Part shown: positions 47,060 through 59,656 of the stretch, piece after piece
Layout: each line of letters begins with the position of its first letter
How positions within the stretch are numbered: the first letter of the stretch is position 1
DNA from: Chrysomallon squamiferum
Lineage: Eukaryota > Mollusca > Gastropoda > Neomphalida > Peltospiridae
Reading direction: 5' to 3'
DNA: 64,000 nucleotides
NCBI GenBank assembly: GCA_012295275.1
Contig: CM022676.1
Span: 12,661,660-12,725,659, forward strand
The notes under the pieces: generated by a model
Database searches by the model: none
Told to the model about the DNA's origin: nothing
What the model saw: only the letters and a program-made list of their open reading frames with translations
Translations under genes and position numbers: made by a program

Positions 47060-50000
47060 TAATAATACTAATAATAACAACAATAATATTAACAATATTA
47101 ATAATAATTAAAACAACAGCAAGAACAATAAAATCACGGTGCCAAAGCTTAAAGTGCTCATTGTCTAGGGGTAAAAGCCACTGTGACAAGGACTGGTCAG
47201 TTATAAATTGTGAGATATATGTATATAATAGATACATAATACATCAGGAGAAGTGCAGTTTATTTACATATTTTGTAAAAAAATAAAATACACTAAATTG
47301 TTTACGCTTGTCGCTGAAACCTGAGTGAAAATAATTAAAGAATCGATCACGGAAGAATCGAGTTATAACATTAATATAAATTTAGCATGTGTGTGCGTAT
47401 ATATATATATATATATCTATATATATATATGTACACAACTTAACTTACGCTACCTAATGACGGTATCACTGCGTGTCAAAGGAAGGCCACAGTGTCAAGG
47501 TCTGTCCCTTGACCTCCAAGTTCATCAAACTTGTCAACCGCCCGCTTGTCGCTTCCCGAACCAGACTTGAACTCGCCTCGTCTCAGCCGCGAAGCCCGTG
47601 TATTAGATTACTGCGGACGTCGGTGAAATCCGCGTAATTAAAGAAAGAAGTAGCTACTCGGGCAGACACATTTCAGAGCTGTGTTAGTTTGTCACACAAA
47701 ACGTGTCTTATCTTGGCCGCTAATTAACGTAACTAAAAATTTAAAAACTTCCTTTAGAAGTTCGTCATCGCATATTTTGCAACGGACAGTGAGACATCTT
47801 TAATGAGTTGCATACATCGGCAGCTAAGTTTATTTACTGATTATAATTATGAATACATATTTATTTAATACTTGTTGTTTTTTTTTCTTTTCTGTATTTA
47901 ATGTATAGAGACTAGATAATCTCAGGATTGCATATATGTAAAAATCAGAACGATAACAAACATTTTTAGTAAGTTTGGGCAAAAGAAATGTGTCTAATGA
48001 AACTGTCTTATAGATAACCGGGTTTTACGTTAAACAATGACAATATTATCTATCTTCGACACAAATGATAATAATAATACTAATAATAATGAGGAGCAGG
48101 AGGGGCAGGAGGACGACGATAATCATAATAATCTTAATTTTAGATTTACTTAAAATCCCTAGAAATGAGGAATCAGAATTTCCACGAAAATTATCCAAAC
48201 ATAGCAAAACTATGCTTAATGAAAACACTTGTTTGAACATGTTTTCGTATACAGTGTTGCTAATTTGTATAATTTCAGCTANNNNNNNNNNNNNNNNNNN
48301 NNNNNNNNNNNNNNNNNNNNNNNNNNNNNNNNNNNNNNNNNNNNNNNNNNNNNNNNNNNNNNNNNNNNNNNNNNNNNNNNNNNNNNNNNNNNNNNNNNNN
48401 NNNNNNNNNNNNNNNNNNNNNNNNNNNNNNNNNNNNNNNNNNNNNNNNNNNNNNNNNNNNNNNNNNNNNNNNNNNNNNNNNATATTGCACATATATCTAT
48501 CTCTCAAGCACGTCTATCTCCAGAAGTGAAAGTCTTGTCCCAGTCAAGCACTTATATTCGTTCTTAATGACCTTCAAAAATTCAAATGCTGACAACAGTA
48601 AAAACCTGTTTCCCAAAGTTTTTTTGTGGTCCTAGACTATTGATTTAATTGAAATTAGCCTCCGAAAACTCAAAGCAGAGAACAGTAAGTTCTTCTTTAA
48701 GCGGAAAAAAATTAACTTGATATAGGTCATCTGCCTATGTAAGGCTAAGGGCTTCTTTACATAATATATAATTGCATACAGTCCTCAAAGAACTGCGACA
48801 GTGAACTATTAATTCTTACTCATTAATGTTTCTTTGTATTTACAAAGAAATGTATTGTGGGAAACGTTATTTGCAATTTAAATGTGAGTTAAGAGAACTG
48901 TGTGAATTATGTTTTTAAATCTGAATACATACATACATTCATATATAGATAGATAGCTAGATATATAGATATATGCTTATATATACAGACCTGTACATGT
49001 ATATTCATTAGAAGAAACTGCTGTAAACGTTTGAATTCCCTGAAAGTTAACCTATTTTATTGATACTTTTCAGTTTTGAATTATCAAGGTGTATCTGTGT
49101 CTGTACATACATACACACAGTCTAAACTCGTCTAACAGTCAGCTGTTCAAAATCTCACCACAAATTCACACAAAAGCATTTCCTTCTTTAAATGAGCTGT
49201 TCTGTGCAGTCACTGGTTTATAACCGCCAGCAGCCAATGTTTTTCACTGAAAATAATCAACTGAACCTTCTATAATTGTCACCGTTTTTACATATTTTAA
49301 TAGCTTTCCAATGGGGCTAAAAGCAGCCAGAGCCTAATGCTTGCAAAATATTTAACATGGTTTTCACTGTTGAGTGTTTAAAACATCCTGTTTTACATAC
49401 AGGTTATGAATTCACAGAAAAACTCATGATCAAAGAAACAACAACACTCCGTTTATGAACAAATCTTTATCTTTTTTTCTCCATGCAATTCATAAAGTTT
49501 TTGTCTGTTTGTAAGCCAAATTAACAGAGGTTAAAAAACACTGATTCTGCACTGACTGGCTGAACTCTAACTGTCTACCACTAACCAGTTAAAGTGAATG
49601 CATATAACATTGGCTGGGACTTTTACTGAGACTAGGATGTCAACAATGACCACTACGTTGGTATCATCCATGTCAGTGGTATCCATCATTTTCCCTGAGT
49701 CAAACACCTTCGTTATGGCTGTCTTAAGTCTGTGTTTACTCAGATTCCACAAACTTGCATAATTTACGTTAATTTAATAATGAAATGTGTTGATTAGATG
49801 AAATCACATTATATTGTGAAAAGAATAATTTTCAAGCATTCTTTACCATTTTTTGAGCAAAAATAATCATCTCATTGGGGAGAAAAGTGTAATTAAGAAC
49901 AACAAAAAAAACAGTAACTTATTTTTATTTTATACTTTGACAAAGAATAGTTTCACACACACAATTAGTTGACATTGTTGTTCTACATCTGTAATATATA

Positions 50001-51151
50001 TTTTACAAATGTGAAGGTAAGTAAATATAACACAAACAAAAAAATAAGTCAAATATAATATTGCCAATTTTGAGTTCCATTGCTTTCAACCACAAAGAAT
50101 CCATGTAAAGATCATCAATAGGCATCTTTGTTTCTCTAGGAGCATTTTTGGAATTTTTTAATTTCTATAAACACAAATCTCCTTAAACCATTCAAATAAC
50201 TGACTAAGCAGTTTGGGCCTACAATGACTGAGTACTACAGAGCAGCTGATCATGTAGAAGGAAACAAAAAATTCATTGTTTTACTGTTCTGATTAGCCTG
50301 ACAATAAACACAGTTTTTTGTAAACTTATACAAAAATTATTTTATTAAGCTGGATATGATAAATGAAATAATGACAGTACACAATGATGTATACAGTAAT
50401 GATTGCAATTTAGAAACCTATTCAAGCAGGAGTATGAAATTCAAGAAGTATTCATAAACAAACATCAGAATGAAACCTTTGTTAAATAATTTTATCACAT
50501 ATGTCATGGGCCTGTATCAAATATTACAATTGTATCAGAAAAAAGAATATAGTAGATATTTAAAATTAATATTATGTTTATGACAACAGCTTGGTTATGT
50601 CATATTGTCTCATTTCACCTTCACAAAACCTTACCTACACACACACTGTATTATTATTATTATTTGAAAGTGGCTCAGTATGTACTTACATAAAGAACAC
50701 CTACCTCGTATAGGAAGAATGAAGAAAGTTGACACATCATTATTAGCTGAACAAACCAAACGTTTCCCGTTGTCTTCTGCAGTAAAGGTTGTATTTAAAG
50801 AACTTCTTGTTACAATACCATAGCCAGCAACAGTCTCAGTGGAGTTAGTAATACCATCTTCTAACTTTATACCATTTAACATCCAGGTGATTCTAGCTGG
50901 CGGGTAACATGGGTTAGTTGAACAATTCATCTGTGTCAGAATGTTTGGTTCTATTTCAGCTGGTCTAGTTGTTATAGACACGTTTGTCAGATTAACTAGG
51001 GAAAACATAATAATTAATGAACAAAAACAAAAACAACTTTAAAATGTTAAAATAAAAGATATTTATATATATAATTAAAGAATAAAAATAACAATGAAAA
51101 GATAAACAAACTCAAAGAACATTATATTAATTAAAAGTAGTAGTAATAATC

Positions 51152-51189
<38 letters not shown>

Positions 51190-54100
51190 GATGAGATTAA
51201 ATAATTAATGTCTAATTATTTTACTTTGTTTAGAAAAGATGTTTGGCTAATTTTTTACTTCAAGGTCACTGTCACAGTGCCAATGCTTAAAGTGCTTGCT
51301 ATCACGTATAGGTATTTAGAACACTCTGGTCAGTTTTAAACTGTGACAGTAAAAAATACATATACATTATCCACTAGATAAATAAAACTAAAAAGAGTGT
51401 AGTTTGCATTATTTATTTTAACATGGAAAATATTTTGCAATAATATAAAATACAATAAACACTACTAAATTATATGCAATTTTGTGGAAACCTGAGTTGA
51501 AATAATTTAAGGTGGAATTGGTCATGCTAATTAAAGACAGAATCGGTCACAGAAGAATCAAGTTATTAAATGAGGCTGCCAAATGCAGTTAAAAGTTGTT
51601 TATTTACTGATTATAATTATTAATATTTGTCATTATTTCAACTTTTCTCTATTTTACATATACAGACTAAAATATCTCAAGATTAGTCTATAAAAATTAC
51701 TACATTAATAAAATACCTAGATTTAGTATATGTAAAAGAAATGCATCTAAGGAAAAAAACAGTTTTGGACTTTTGTACTTTTCACAAAACCTGTCCAAAT
51801 GAAATTAAATTATGTAACTACTGCTATTGAGTAGAAAATTATCATGACTTTTTTTTTTTTCAGTTTTATTAATATGGACAATACCCACTAAACATTTAAA
51901 AGTTGAACCTTGAATGCATCTAAACTTAGATTACATTATTAAACAAGTAGGATGGAAAATCTGCTTGTGTTGTGACCAAACCTTACTTCTTTATTCTTTA
52001 TATTTCATATCATTTTATATTTCATAAAAGTATTAGTATATTTTATGTTAACAAACATTTTTGTAAGACAAATGCACATAGATTTAAAAAGAATAAATAA
52101 AAAGAAAATAATAATTAATAAGAAGAAAAATAAAAAAAATCTATTTTGATATATTTATGAAATAAAGTATTCATACCATAAATTTCTATAGTTAGCATGT
52201 TACTGCTAATTCCTCCATATTCACCCTGACATGTCCATGCTACTCCATGTTCACTGAAGTTGATATTATTTATTGTCAAGTCAAATATAATTCCTCCATT
52301 ACATGAAACAATATACTGCGATGGAACTTTTCCACTGCAACTTGTCCCTGAATCTTGTGTCGCTGCGTAGCTTATACGTTCCCGTACCCAGTTTATTGCA
52401 CTCACTGTAGTGGTTGTATTACATATAAGGGTTACTGAAGATCCACTATAAACCTTTTCTTTAGACTGTGTCAAGATATACTCTCCTGAAATAAATGAGT
52501 AAATACATGTGTACTACAAGCATTCACATATATGAATATTATATTACATATATTTATTTATTTATTAAATTGTCAAGGAAGAGTACAGTTGTTTTCTTTC
52601 AGTTTTTTTTATTTATTTATTTTTTTTTTTTTCAGATGAACTACCAACTGTCTTTGGATCAGATTTTATAACTGGACATTCCTAAGATCTTGATAAGTAG
52701 ACAGCTGCATTTGGAAGAGGGATGATAAATGCATAACAGTGAATTCTGTTATGGCTTATCACTGATAGAACATCAGTGACATAAAACGATTTACCAATAA
52801 AATCTTTACCAAAGGCATTAATTATGAAGTCTAAGAAACCTGAAAGAAGATTTCCAAATCTTTCAAGGGCTGAATTAATCTTCAGTCCTGTTTTTTTATT
52901 TAGCAGTGACCTATTATTGAGAAATGTTGCCACTGACAAATTTTCCAGATGCATTTGTTTTCTTTTTCTTTTTCTTACCAGAGTGAAAAAATTAAAATTA
53001 ATTATGCAATCATGTAACCAGTTCTAAGTTTAATAAATAAAATGAAGACTAAAAATATTTTTACTATAGTTTTAATTCACTCTGATTTAAGAACTTAGAT
53101 ACAAAAGAATGGGGACTGTCTTGGGAGCATGTTTGACATAGGCAACATATGGATGTTAGCTCCAAGGAAGTTCTGCACAATTTAAAATGGGGTCATGCTA
53201 CAAAAAGCACTTTGTCACTGTTGAAAAAATAGTAAATAATCAGACAAAAATATCATCCTTAATTCACGAGCCCTAAGTTAATTCACACCATCTATGTATT
53301 ATGATGCTTGCCTTGTTCGCCAGGTATCAGTCTAATAACTGGATGGTGTGAGGTAACTTAGTGTGTACTAAGGATGGTGATATATGACATTTATTCTGTT
53401 TTCATTCTTCAGATGTCTGAACCATTTTCATACCTCAGTGCACATGTAGTTTTGGCTTACCTTACTTTTATGCATCTTCTCTTGGTCTGAAATTTCACTT
53501 TTAAAGTAGTCAAATTTCTTTTGGCTTTCGTTTTCTATCAGTTTTTGTTTTTCATTACAATGAAGTCAACCGTGTGACCAACTTACATAAAGCATTTATT
53601 TAGGTTTGTCAGATTAACAAAGGCAAAAAAAAGTATTCTATGGATCAAATGTGCAGTCAACAATTTCTACAGAACAGCATTAATTTGTGTATGTGTATAT
53701 ATCTGTATCTATCTATCTATACATGCATTGCCGTCAGCATTGTTCACAGCTTATTTGTTTAATTACTATAAAGCAACTTCATTTTAATACATCAATCAGT
53801 AACACCCGTTACTAAAATCATCCTGTTACTCATGAGAATTGTTATTTTAGATACTAAAAAACTGGGTTGAACAACTGAACTGTTGTGGCATCCTGAAGTC
53901 AATGTATGCTTTAAGAAATATTTCTGATAAAATGTACATATATAATTTAAAGCAGGATGCTTAGTAAAGAATTTTCAACTACAATGAAAGTCATCTAAAC
54001 TGGGCATTTGTGATATTTGTGTAAGTTAAATCAGAGAGAATCATCTGAGGAGCAGTTTATCATTATCAACTCAGTTGACTTGTTTTCTGGGGTAAGATTT

Positions 54101-54245
54101 ACACTAAAGTGACATATCAGGATGAACGTATGTATCCAGTTTTTAAGTTTTTCAGAAATTAAAGATTAAGCAAAATAATACACTCACCTAAAACTACTTT
54201 CATGAGAGTAGTCAATACAAATAGAAGGACAACTTTCATTTCCAT
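45029..54245 (-). CDS. Gene C: partial Ig receptor (signal peptide, two Ig, Ig1 copy)
   Basis: Four phase-compatible coding exons on the minus strand: signal peptide (54245-54188), IgA (52485-52177), IgB (50995-50705) and an Ig1 copy (45334-45029). No transmembrane or tail exon of its own is visible before gene B starts at 43661. Two readings fit. Gene C may be a 5' receptor fragment truncated by the duplication that created gene B. Alternatively its transcript may splice on into gene B Ig2 at 31016, which is phase 1 and compatible. The 200-N gap and a duplicated intron segment lie in its long third intron, so an exon could be missing. Confidence 0.5.
45713..45745. repeat. (GT)n microsatellite
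   Basis: Pure GT run of about 33 bp. The cysteine-valine open frame over it is an artefact. Confidence 0.9.
46829..46920. repeat. (GA)n microsatellite
   Basis: About 92 bp of GA repeats with no coding content. Confidence 0.9.
47009..47060. repeat. (AAT)n microsatellite
   Basis: About 50 bp of AAT, at the border of the segment that resembles 51137-51770. Confidence 0.9.
47100..48030 (-). repeat. Diverged copy of the 51.2-51.8 kb intron segment
   Basis: Shares AATGCTTAAAGTGCT-like, CTGGTCAGTT, AAACCTGAG and TTATTTACTGATTATAATTA blocks with 51200-51770 in the same order and orientation. An extra piece of about 440 bp occupies 47375-47815 here. Confidence 0.55.
47390..47625 (-). mobile_element. 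Possible tRNA-derived SINE
   Basis: On the minus strand a tRNA-like head reads GCAGTAATCTAATACACGGG (A-box area), then GCGAGTTCAAGTCTGG (B-box area) with tRNA-like spacing. A body and an AT-repeat tail follow at 47400-47427. It falls within the piece that the parallel segment at 51.2 kb lacks, as an insertion would. The B box departs from consensus, so this is tentative. Confidence 0.35.
48282..48481. other. Assembly gap, 200 N
   Basis: Exactly 200 unknown bases, the size of a placeholder gap. Reading frames across it are meaningless, and sequence or exons of gene C may be missing. Confidence 0.98.
48490..50600. other. Gene C intron, no exon seen
   Basis: AT-rich. The minus-strand frame at 49752-49567 has no splice context or domain signature. 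Confidence 0.4.
50705..50995 (-). CDS. Gene C exon, second Ig domain
   Basis: 291 nt, phase 1-1, acceptor CCTAG and donor GTAGGT. Encodes a C2-type Ig: TQMNCSTNPCYPPARITWML for the B to C strands and GKRLVCSANND for the F strand. The NxT/S sites suggest glycosylation. It has no close copy in genes A or B. Confidence 0.75.
51137..51187. repeat. (AAT)n microsatellite
   Basis: About 50 bp of AAT with one interruption. Confidence 0.9.
52177..52485 (-). CDS. Gene C exon, first Ig domain (V-like)
   Basis: 309 nt, phase 1-1, acceptor TTTCAG and donor GTATGA. Landmarks are VTLICNTT, INWVRERI, extra cysteines (TSCSGK and VSCNGG) and AWTCQGEYG. The extra mid-domain cysteines resemble the plan of Ig1 in genes A and B, suggesting distant homology. 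Confidence 0.75.
52605..52980 (-). other. Possible retrocopy fragment with A-rich tail
   Basis: A minus-strand frame of about 90 codons (52954-52682) is followed by about 70 bp ending in an A-rich tract (52605-52635). Such an order suggests a reverse-transcribed 3' end inserted in the first intron of gene C. No family is recognised, and the tract also contains AAAT repeats. Confidence 0.25.
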
Positions 54246-54257
54246 AGTGTACAGAAA
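54188..54257 (-). CDS. Gene C signal-peptide exon
   Basis: Acceptor TTTTGCAG, 12 nt of leader, then ATG at 54245 and a second in-frame ATG at 54239. Encodes MEMKVVLLFVLTTLMKVVL, a typical secretion signal, and ends at GTGAGT in phase 1. It is unrelated to exon 1 of A and B. Confidence 0.7.
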
Positions 54258-54259
54258 CT

Positions 54260-55870
54260 GCAAAAAAAAAAAAAAAAAAAAAAATAGGAAGAAAGAAAAA
54301 CACCATTAAATAGGTTTTATACCATCATTGTAATAATTCACTACTGTTTTATTCATACAAATTAATTTGAATATAAAAACAGTGTCAAGATGTTTTATTC
54401 CCTTTTTGTACAGTTAAATGTTATTTTACAATTGACAGTATACTGAACTCCTTTATTTGTGGTTGCAGATAGTCAGAGAAGAACAGTTGCTTACTGAAAG
54501 AAAAAAAAAGGTTTATATAAACTAGGCTATCACCCACATGAATGTTAGTAACTGCAGAAATCACTAGGTGGACATTTCATCCTTTAAAAACAAACAAGAG
54601 TGGTATAAACATACCATTAAAACCTATTATGAGAAACCTATGCAATGAAATAAAATTATTAACTATGTTAGAATAAAATTAATTATGAATCAATAAAACT
54701 ATGTTGGCACAATTACATCTGGTACACATCGTCTTTATCCAGCCATATTTATTCAAGTTGATTGTCAGTGCATTCCTTTATTGAAACATATTAAATAAAA
54801 GTATTAAATGCTCTGAGTAACTGGATTGAAGAATGATCAGCAGTGAAAAGGAAACACCTTTTCTTTTGTAAAGCATGTGATCTTATCTATCATGATGACT
54901 TTTTTTTTTCATAGAAATCTTTATCTTTCAATATCTAAAACCAATGCCATCATAAAAAGAAATAATAAATTTTGAATCTTAGAATAATTAAGAACAAAAA
55001 TAATTTCATTTGTTATATTGCGCTAAATCTGCTACTTAATATAGTCACTAGAAAGAAGCATCAATTTTAAATATAAAACTGAAAACAGAGGCTGAACTAT
55101 TAACATATAAATATTTAAACTAATACTTTTATAACATCAAAAGAGAAAAAAAACGAAAGAAAGGTAATTGTTTCAAGCTTTTATCCTTAAACATTTGATC
55201 AAACAAATTCTATACTTAATTTAAGATTATATGAGATATAATTACACTGGATGTATTATATAATTTTAAAGTTTGTTTCTAATTATTTTTAAGTTGATAT
55301 TGTTTGTAAGCAATCAAATTATCCATAAAATAACGTAACAAATGTACTTCATACTTCACATTTTTTCCCAGTATACACAACAAAAATGTGTGTGTGTGTG
55401 TTGAATTAAATTTAAAAACAGAAGAAATATGCATTTACTTTGTGAGAAAGTCTCATCAGCAACTGTCACAGTATAAGTATGACATTCACATTGTTAATTA
55501 TAGACTTATAGATATATATAACAAAACCTATCTCTATTTTATTTAACAGAAATGAAAATGAGTTGAATCATTACTTGTCGACTCTTATTGGTCATTAGTG
55601 GGTCCCTTGTGGTTACAGTTTTCATAATCATTACAGGGTTGCTACTTTTAACGTATTTAATTTTCTGACTAAAGCTATGTAACATATTTTAACAAATAGC
55701 ATAGCATAGCACAATCTATTTTCGTTCACTTATTTTTTAAACTGTATTTTAAAATAAATACAACTGAAACAAATGTCAAGAACACCCTCACCCAAAACAC
55801 ACACAAACACATACGAAATAAATTTTAAAAATAATAAGCAGCTCTTAAAATAAACAAACGAAGACACTTA
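54260..55870 (-). other. Gene C leader intron
   Basis: AT-rich, with an A run at 54261-54284 (the polypyrimidine tract of the acceptor on the other strand) and no coding signal. Confidence 0.4.
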
Positions 55871-55871
55871 C

Positions 55872-55995
55872 CAAAATCTATCTTTCGTTTAGTAACTCTG
55901 CCTAAACAAGGAAATGTGATGGACGAGTCGAATATTATGGCAGGGGATCACAATTACGGCAATCAGATCTCATAGCTTCATAAATAATGCCTTGA
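55872..55995 (-). other. Possible 5' untranslated exon of gene C
   Basis: A good minus-strand donor (TTTTG|GTAAGT) at 55871. The sequence before it is less AT-rich and lacks coding frames, as expected for a leader. TATATA-like boxes lie at about 56034 and 56080. The transcription start cannot be fixed. Confidence 0.35.
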
Positions 55996-56548
55996 TCAAG
56001 CAAGGATATTAAAGGAATAATATGTAGGCCAGTATATATGCGTTATGCACTCGAAGTGTCTGTGCGCGCGCGGGCATATATAGATACAGCTACAAATAAG
56101 TGAAAAAATCGTACATTTTGCAGTTATCCGAATTGACGATGTCCTTGCTAGCCCTTGTATCCAGTTGGGTTTAGGGCCTCCAGAACTAGTGACTTAGTTT
56201 GACTTAGTATGTATATTTTCTCCGTTATTTCTCTTTTCAGTTTTTCCTTTTGCCATTCTTGAACAATTTTTAATTTTTCAACAGAAACTATCTTTACAGA
56301 ATCATCAAGAAAAAGAGGGAAAAGAAAACGAAAAAAAAAAAAAAATAAAATAATAATAAAAAAACAAATACAAAAAAAAAACAATAAATAAATTAAAAAA
56401 ACCCCAAAAACAAGGATGAATAAAATAAATAATAATAATGAATGTAAATGCTTGTCTCTCCAAAAACTGAACTGTAGAACAAACTGCAAAATAACCTCAA
56501 ATTCTGTCGCGAACCAACAGCTATTCATTGATATAGCAGTAGCGAAAA

Positions 56549-56565
56549 GCATCTGTTATTATTAA

Positions 56566-56622
<57 letters not shown>
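56549..56622. repeat. (ATT)n microsatellite
   Basis: About 70 bp of ATT repeats. Confidence 0.9.
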
Positions 56623-56623
<1 letters not shown>

Positions 56624-56890
56624 TACTGTCATTCATACATACGTTATTTTTATCAAGCAAAGCGTCCCATGTTTTGTTTTTAAATGTTATTGACTACATT
56701 TAGTTTGAGTTGTTTGATACGGACGGAGTTGCAAGGGTTAGGAAAAAATGGTACATTCTCATGCTCCGGTATGAATGCTGCAGAATTTTTAATACCTACA
56801 CTGGAAAAGAAAGCAGGAATTGAAGAAAGAAAGAAAGAAAGAAAGAAAAAATACCAACAACAAAAACAAATACAAACATATAAACACAAA

Positions 56891-56922
<32 letters not shown>

Positions 56923-56934
56923 AATTATAAAACA

Positions 56935-57069
56935 ACCTGTAATTCTACAATTACTCTACAAAATAATAGCTCATTAGTTACACTTTTATTCCACGTAATC
57001 TGTCATAATGTGGAATAAAAGTTTAACTGAAGAGTTATTATTTAGTAGAGTAATTGTAGATCTACAGGT
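56935..57069. mobile_element. Foldback MITE, 135 bp
   Basis: Almost entirely palindromic: ACCTGTAATTCTACAATTAC at the left pairs with GTAATTGTAGATCTACAGGT at the right, and TTTATTCCAC with GTGGAATAAA in the middle. It would form a long hairpin. No coding capacity. Confidence 0.7.
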
Positions 57070-57184
57070 ATTTTATTATTATTATTTTTATTTTTATTTA
57101 TTAATTTTTTGATTTGAGCAATAAATAAATAAAATGATGTTTCATGGTACAAACTGGATAACGTTATTTGAAACTCGCGAATTA

Positions 57185-57450
57185 TTTCGTCCTATTGGAT
57201 GGATGGAAAACTCTTTTTACGTGCCCACGTCCTATTCAAGGTTCGGGCACGCCTATCACGGATCCGATCTCTGGGATCGCCAAGGATGGGTTCCGGGACA
57301 GGATTTCGTCCTATTGGATGGATGGAGAACTCTTTTTACGTGCCCACGTCCAGTTCAAGGTTCGGGCACGTTTCGTCCTATTGGTTGGTTGGAGAACTCT
57401 TTTTACGTGCCCACGTCCAATTCAAGGTTCGGGTACCACTTCGTCCTATT
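57185..57450. repeat. 67-bp tandem repeat, three copies and a partial fourth
   Basis: Units at about 57185-57251, 57304-57370 and 57371-57436 share TTCGTCCTATTGG, CTCTTTTTACGTGCCCACGT and TTCAAGGTTCGGGCAC. A 52-bp GC-richer spacer (57252-57303) separates the first two, and TTCGTCCTATT restarts at 57440. All three frames are open, which is a repeat effect. Confidence 0.8.
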
Positions 57451-57499
57451 TTGTTATTCACAATTCGTAGCGCCTTTTATACATTTCCTCTAAGGTGAT

Positions 57500-59650
57500 G
57501 TTGCCTGAGACTGCCTACCCCTTTTGAGGATATGAACTTTTCCAATCTGCTTCCGTTGAATGCAAACTTAATGAGAGGGGAAAATAACAACAGAAAATGT
57601 GCGCGTTGTGTGAAGGTGAGATTTTATTTTAAAATCACAGAAGTAGTGAAATATTTGTATTATTTATTTATTTATTGTTTTTGCTTGTATGAACAGCATA
57701 TTTATAATTTAAATGTATGATGATGTAATAATAATAATAATAATAATATAAAGAAACGAAGAATTATAATCATAATGGTTTCAAATCATTGTTTTACAAC
57801 AACGTACTGTCCGATATGAACTTTGGGCAGAGTAAGTTTTTAAATATTACGTTAATCATCCATGTAGAATTGATTGCATCACGAAAGAATATATGTTTAA
57901 AAGTTTGTAAAAACTGACTGGCGGCTAACGTCGCTATTTTGAATTTTGATCGGAAATGTCCGTGTACACTCGGAAACAGTCACATCGGGTTTTTAGGCTT
58001 GCAGATACAACAATTTTACGTCTATTTCAGCATTTTTTTTTTTTTTTTTATGATAATGATTTACATTAATAAAGTTATGGATGCTGTTCAGTGTTCATAT
58101 TACAAAACCATGACGTAGAGAACCTCTCCTAATATTTAAAACTTTTAAAACTAATAAACTGCAATTATAATTTTTTATAAGATCAATATATTATCTTTAC
58201 TAGTTGACAGTGTAACCCGTGTCAGAACCATCAGAAAAGAAAATTCAGGCGTAGTTTGTACCCATTAAACTGGAGAAATATGCAGCCATTTGTTTAACAG
58301 ACAGAATTTATGTTGGTACGATTTATTGTTCCTGTTGGTCCATGCTATCTTTACTGAGTTTAGAATTTATTTAATTTCAGTGACTTTTACAATTTACATT
58401 AACAATAATTAGCAGTTATTTTAGTATTTAGTGTTTTGAACACACACACACACACTTCAATTATGATTTCTTGTCAGTTTTCAACTTTGTAATCATACAA
58501 CTTAATGGTTGCAGTGGCATTAAGTTTAACTTTAAATTCCTTAATATGAATTTTGCGAATCTTGCACTTTGGTGTACATAACATTTTTGATCAGAGGTGT
58601 TATCCTGTTTTTCAACAATGTTTTGTTTTACTAGTTAAAGTAGTTTTGATATAAAAAAGTTACAAATCCTGTGTTGGTTCTCAAACTTGTCACACTACAA
58701 GATTTTATATCTTTTAGAGTTGCTTTTTGAATATGGATTGGATCCTTTGCCCTGAACTAGTTTTATATTTCTGCAGTTCATGGCAAAATATCCTCACTGT
58801 TTAAATAATTATTGAAACAAAAATTAAGGTACTATTGCAGTTTATCTTTGCAGAGGTTTTCGCTATTTTTTTCATCAACATTTTATTTTTATTTATTTAT
58901 TTTGTCATGAAAAAATGAAATGAATATTCATCTATTACTGGTTGCTTGCCAGTGCTCTATATAAAACTGTCTAAAATACTTTGGCTTCTCTTGACAGATG
59001 GAGTCAGGTTCTAACCCTGTTCTCATTCACTTGTGTTCATGCATACATTTTTTTCTTCTTAAAACCAGTGTTAAAACACTGAATAAATATAGCTGTGATT
59101 CATTAATAAAATTGTAAAACAAAAATATAAGAAACGTAGAAAAAAGAACTAAAGCAAACATATCACAAAAGAAGACACTGAAAAACAGTTGACTGAGTGG
59201 AAGAGCATTAAATCAAGTATCTACCTAGTTAATTTGACAAATAACAATGAACTTAGAATCTTAATTTGACTGTTCTCAATTTGCAGTAAAAGTGGAATAA
59301 CAACATGTATATTTACCAATGCCTTTGTTGATAAGACATAGATCTAAAATGATAGATTACCATTTACGTTAGTATAGTTAAGAGACTATAACAACTTAAC
59401 ATTTGCAGAAAGATTTATTTGATGGGATTACTCTGAAAAGGGTGTGCACTTAAGAAAGAATCAAGATTATATATTTTATTAATTTTAAAATATGGAAATT
59501 ATTTTATTTGTATTTTCATTTTCACTCTGTCTATGCATCACACTAACTTATTCATTGACTACAGTATTCCAAACAGCAAATAATAATGTTTGATTTTATT
59601 TACCAGCAAATTATCTGAATCACTCATTCTTTGAGACCAACAGATCAAAT
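57500..59650. other. No gene seen
   Basis: AT-rich, with a short AAT run at about 57727-57748 and a CA run at 58441-58455. No splice-bounded coding exon recognised. Confidence 0.4.
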
Positions 59651-59656
59651 AATTTT

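Noticed and set aside
48046-48567. Open frames crossing the N gap
   Set aside because: They consist mostly of unknown bases.
57134-57498. Three overlapping frames rich in FLRAHV-type repeats
   Set aside because: They are the three frames of the 67-bp tandem repeat.
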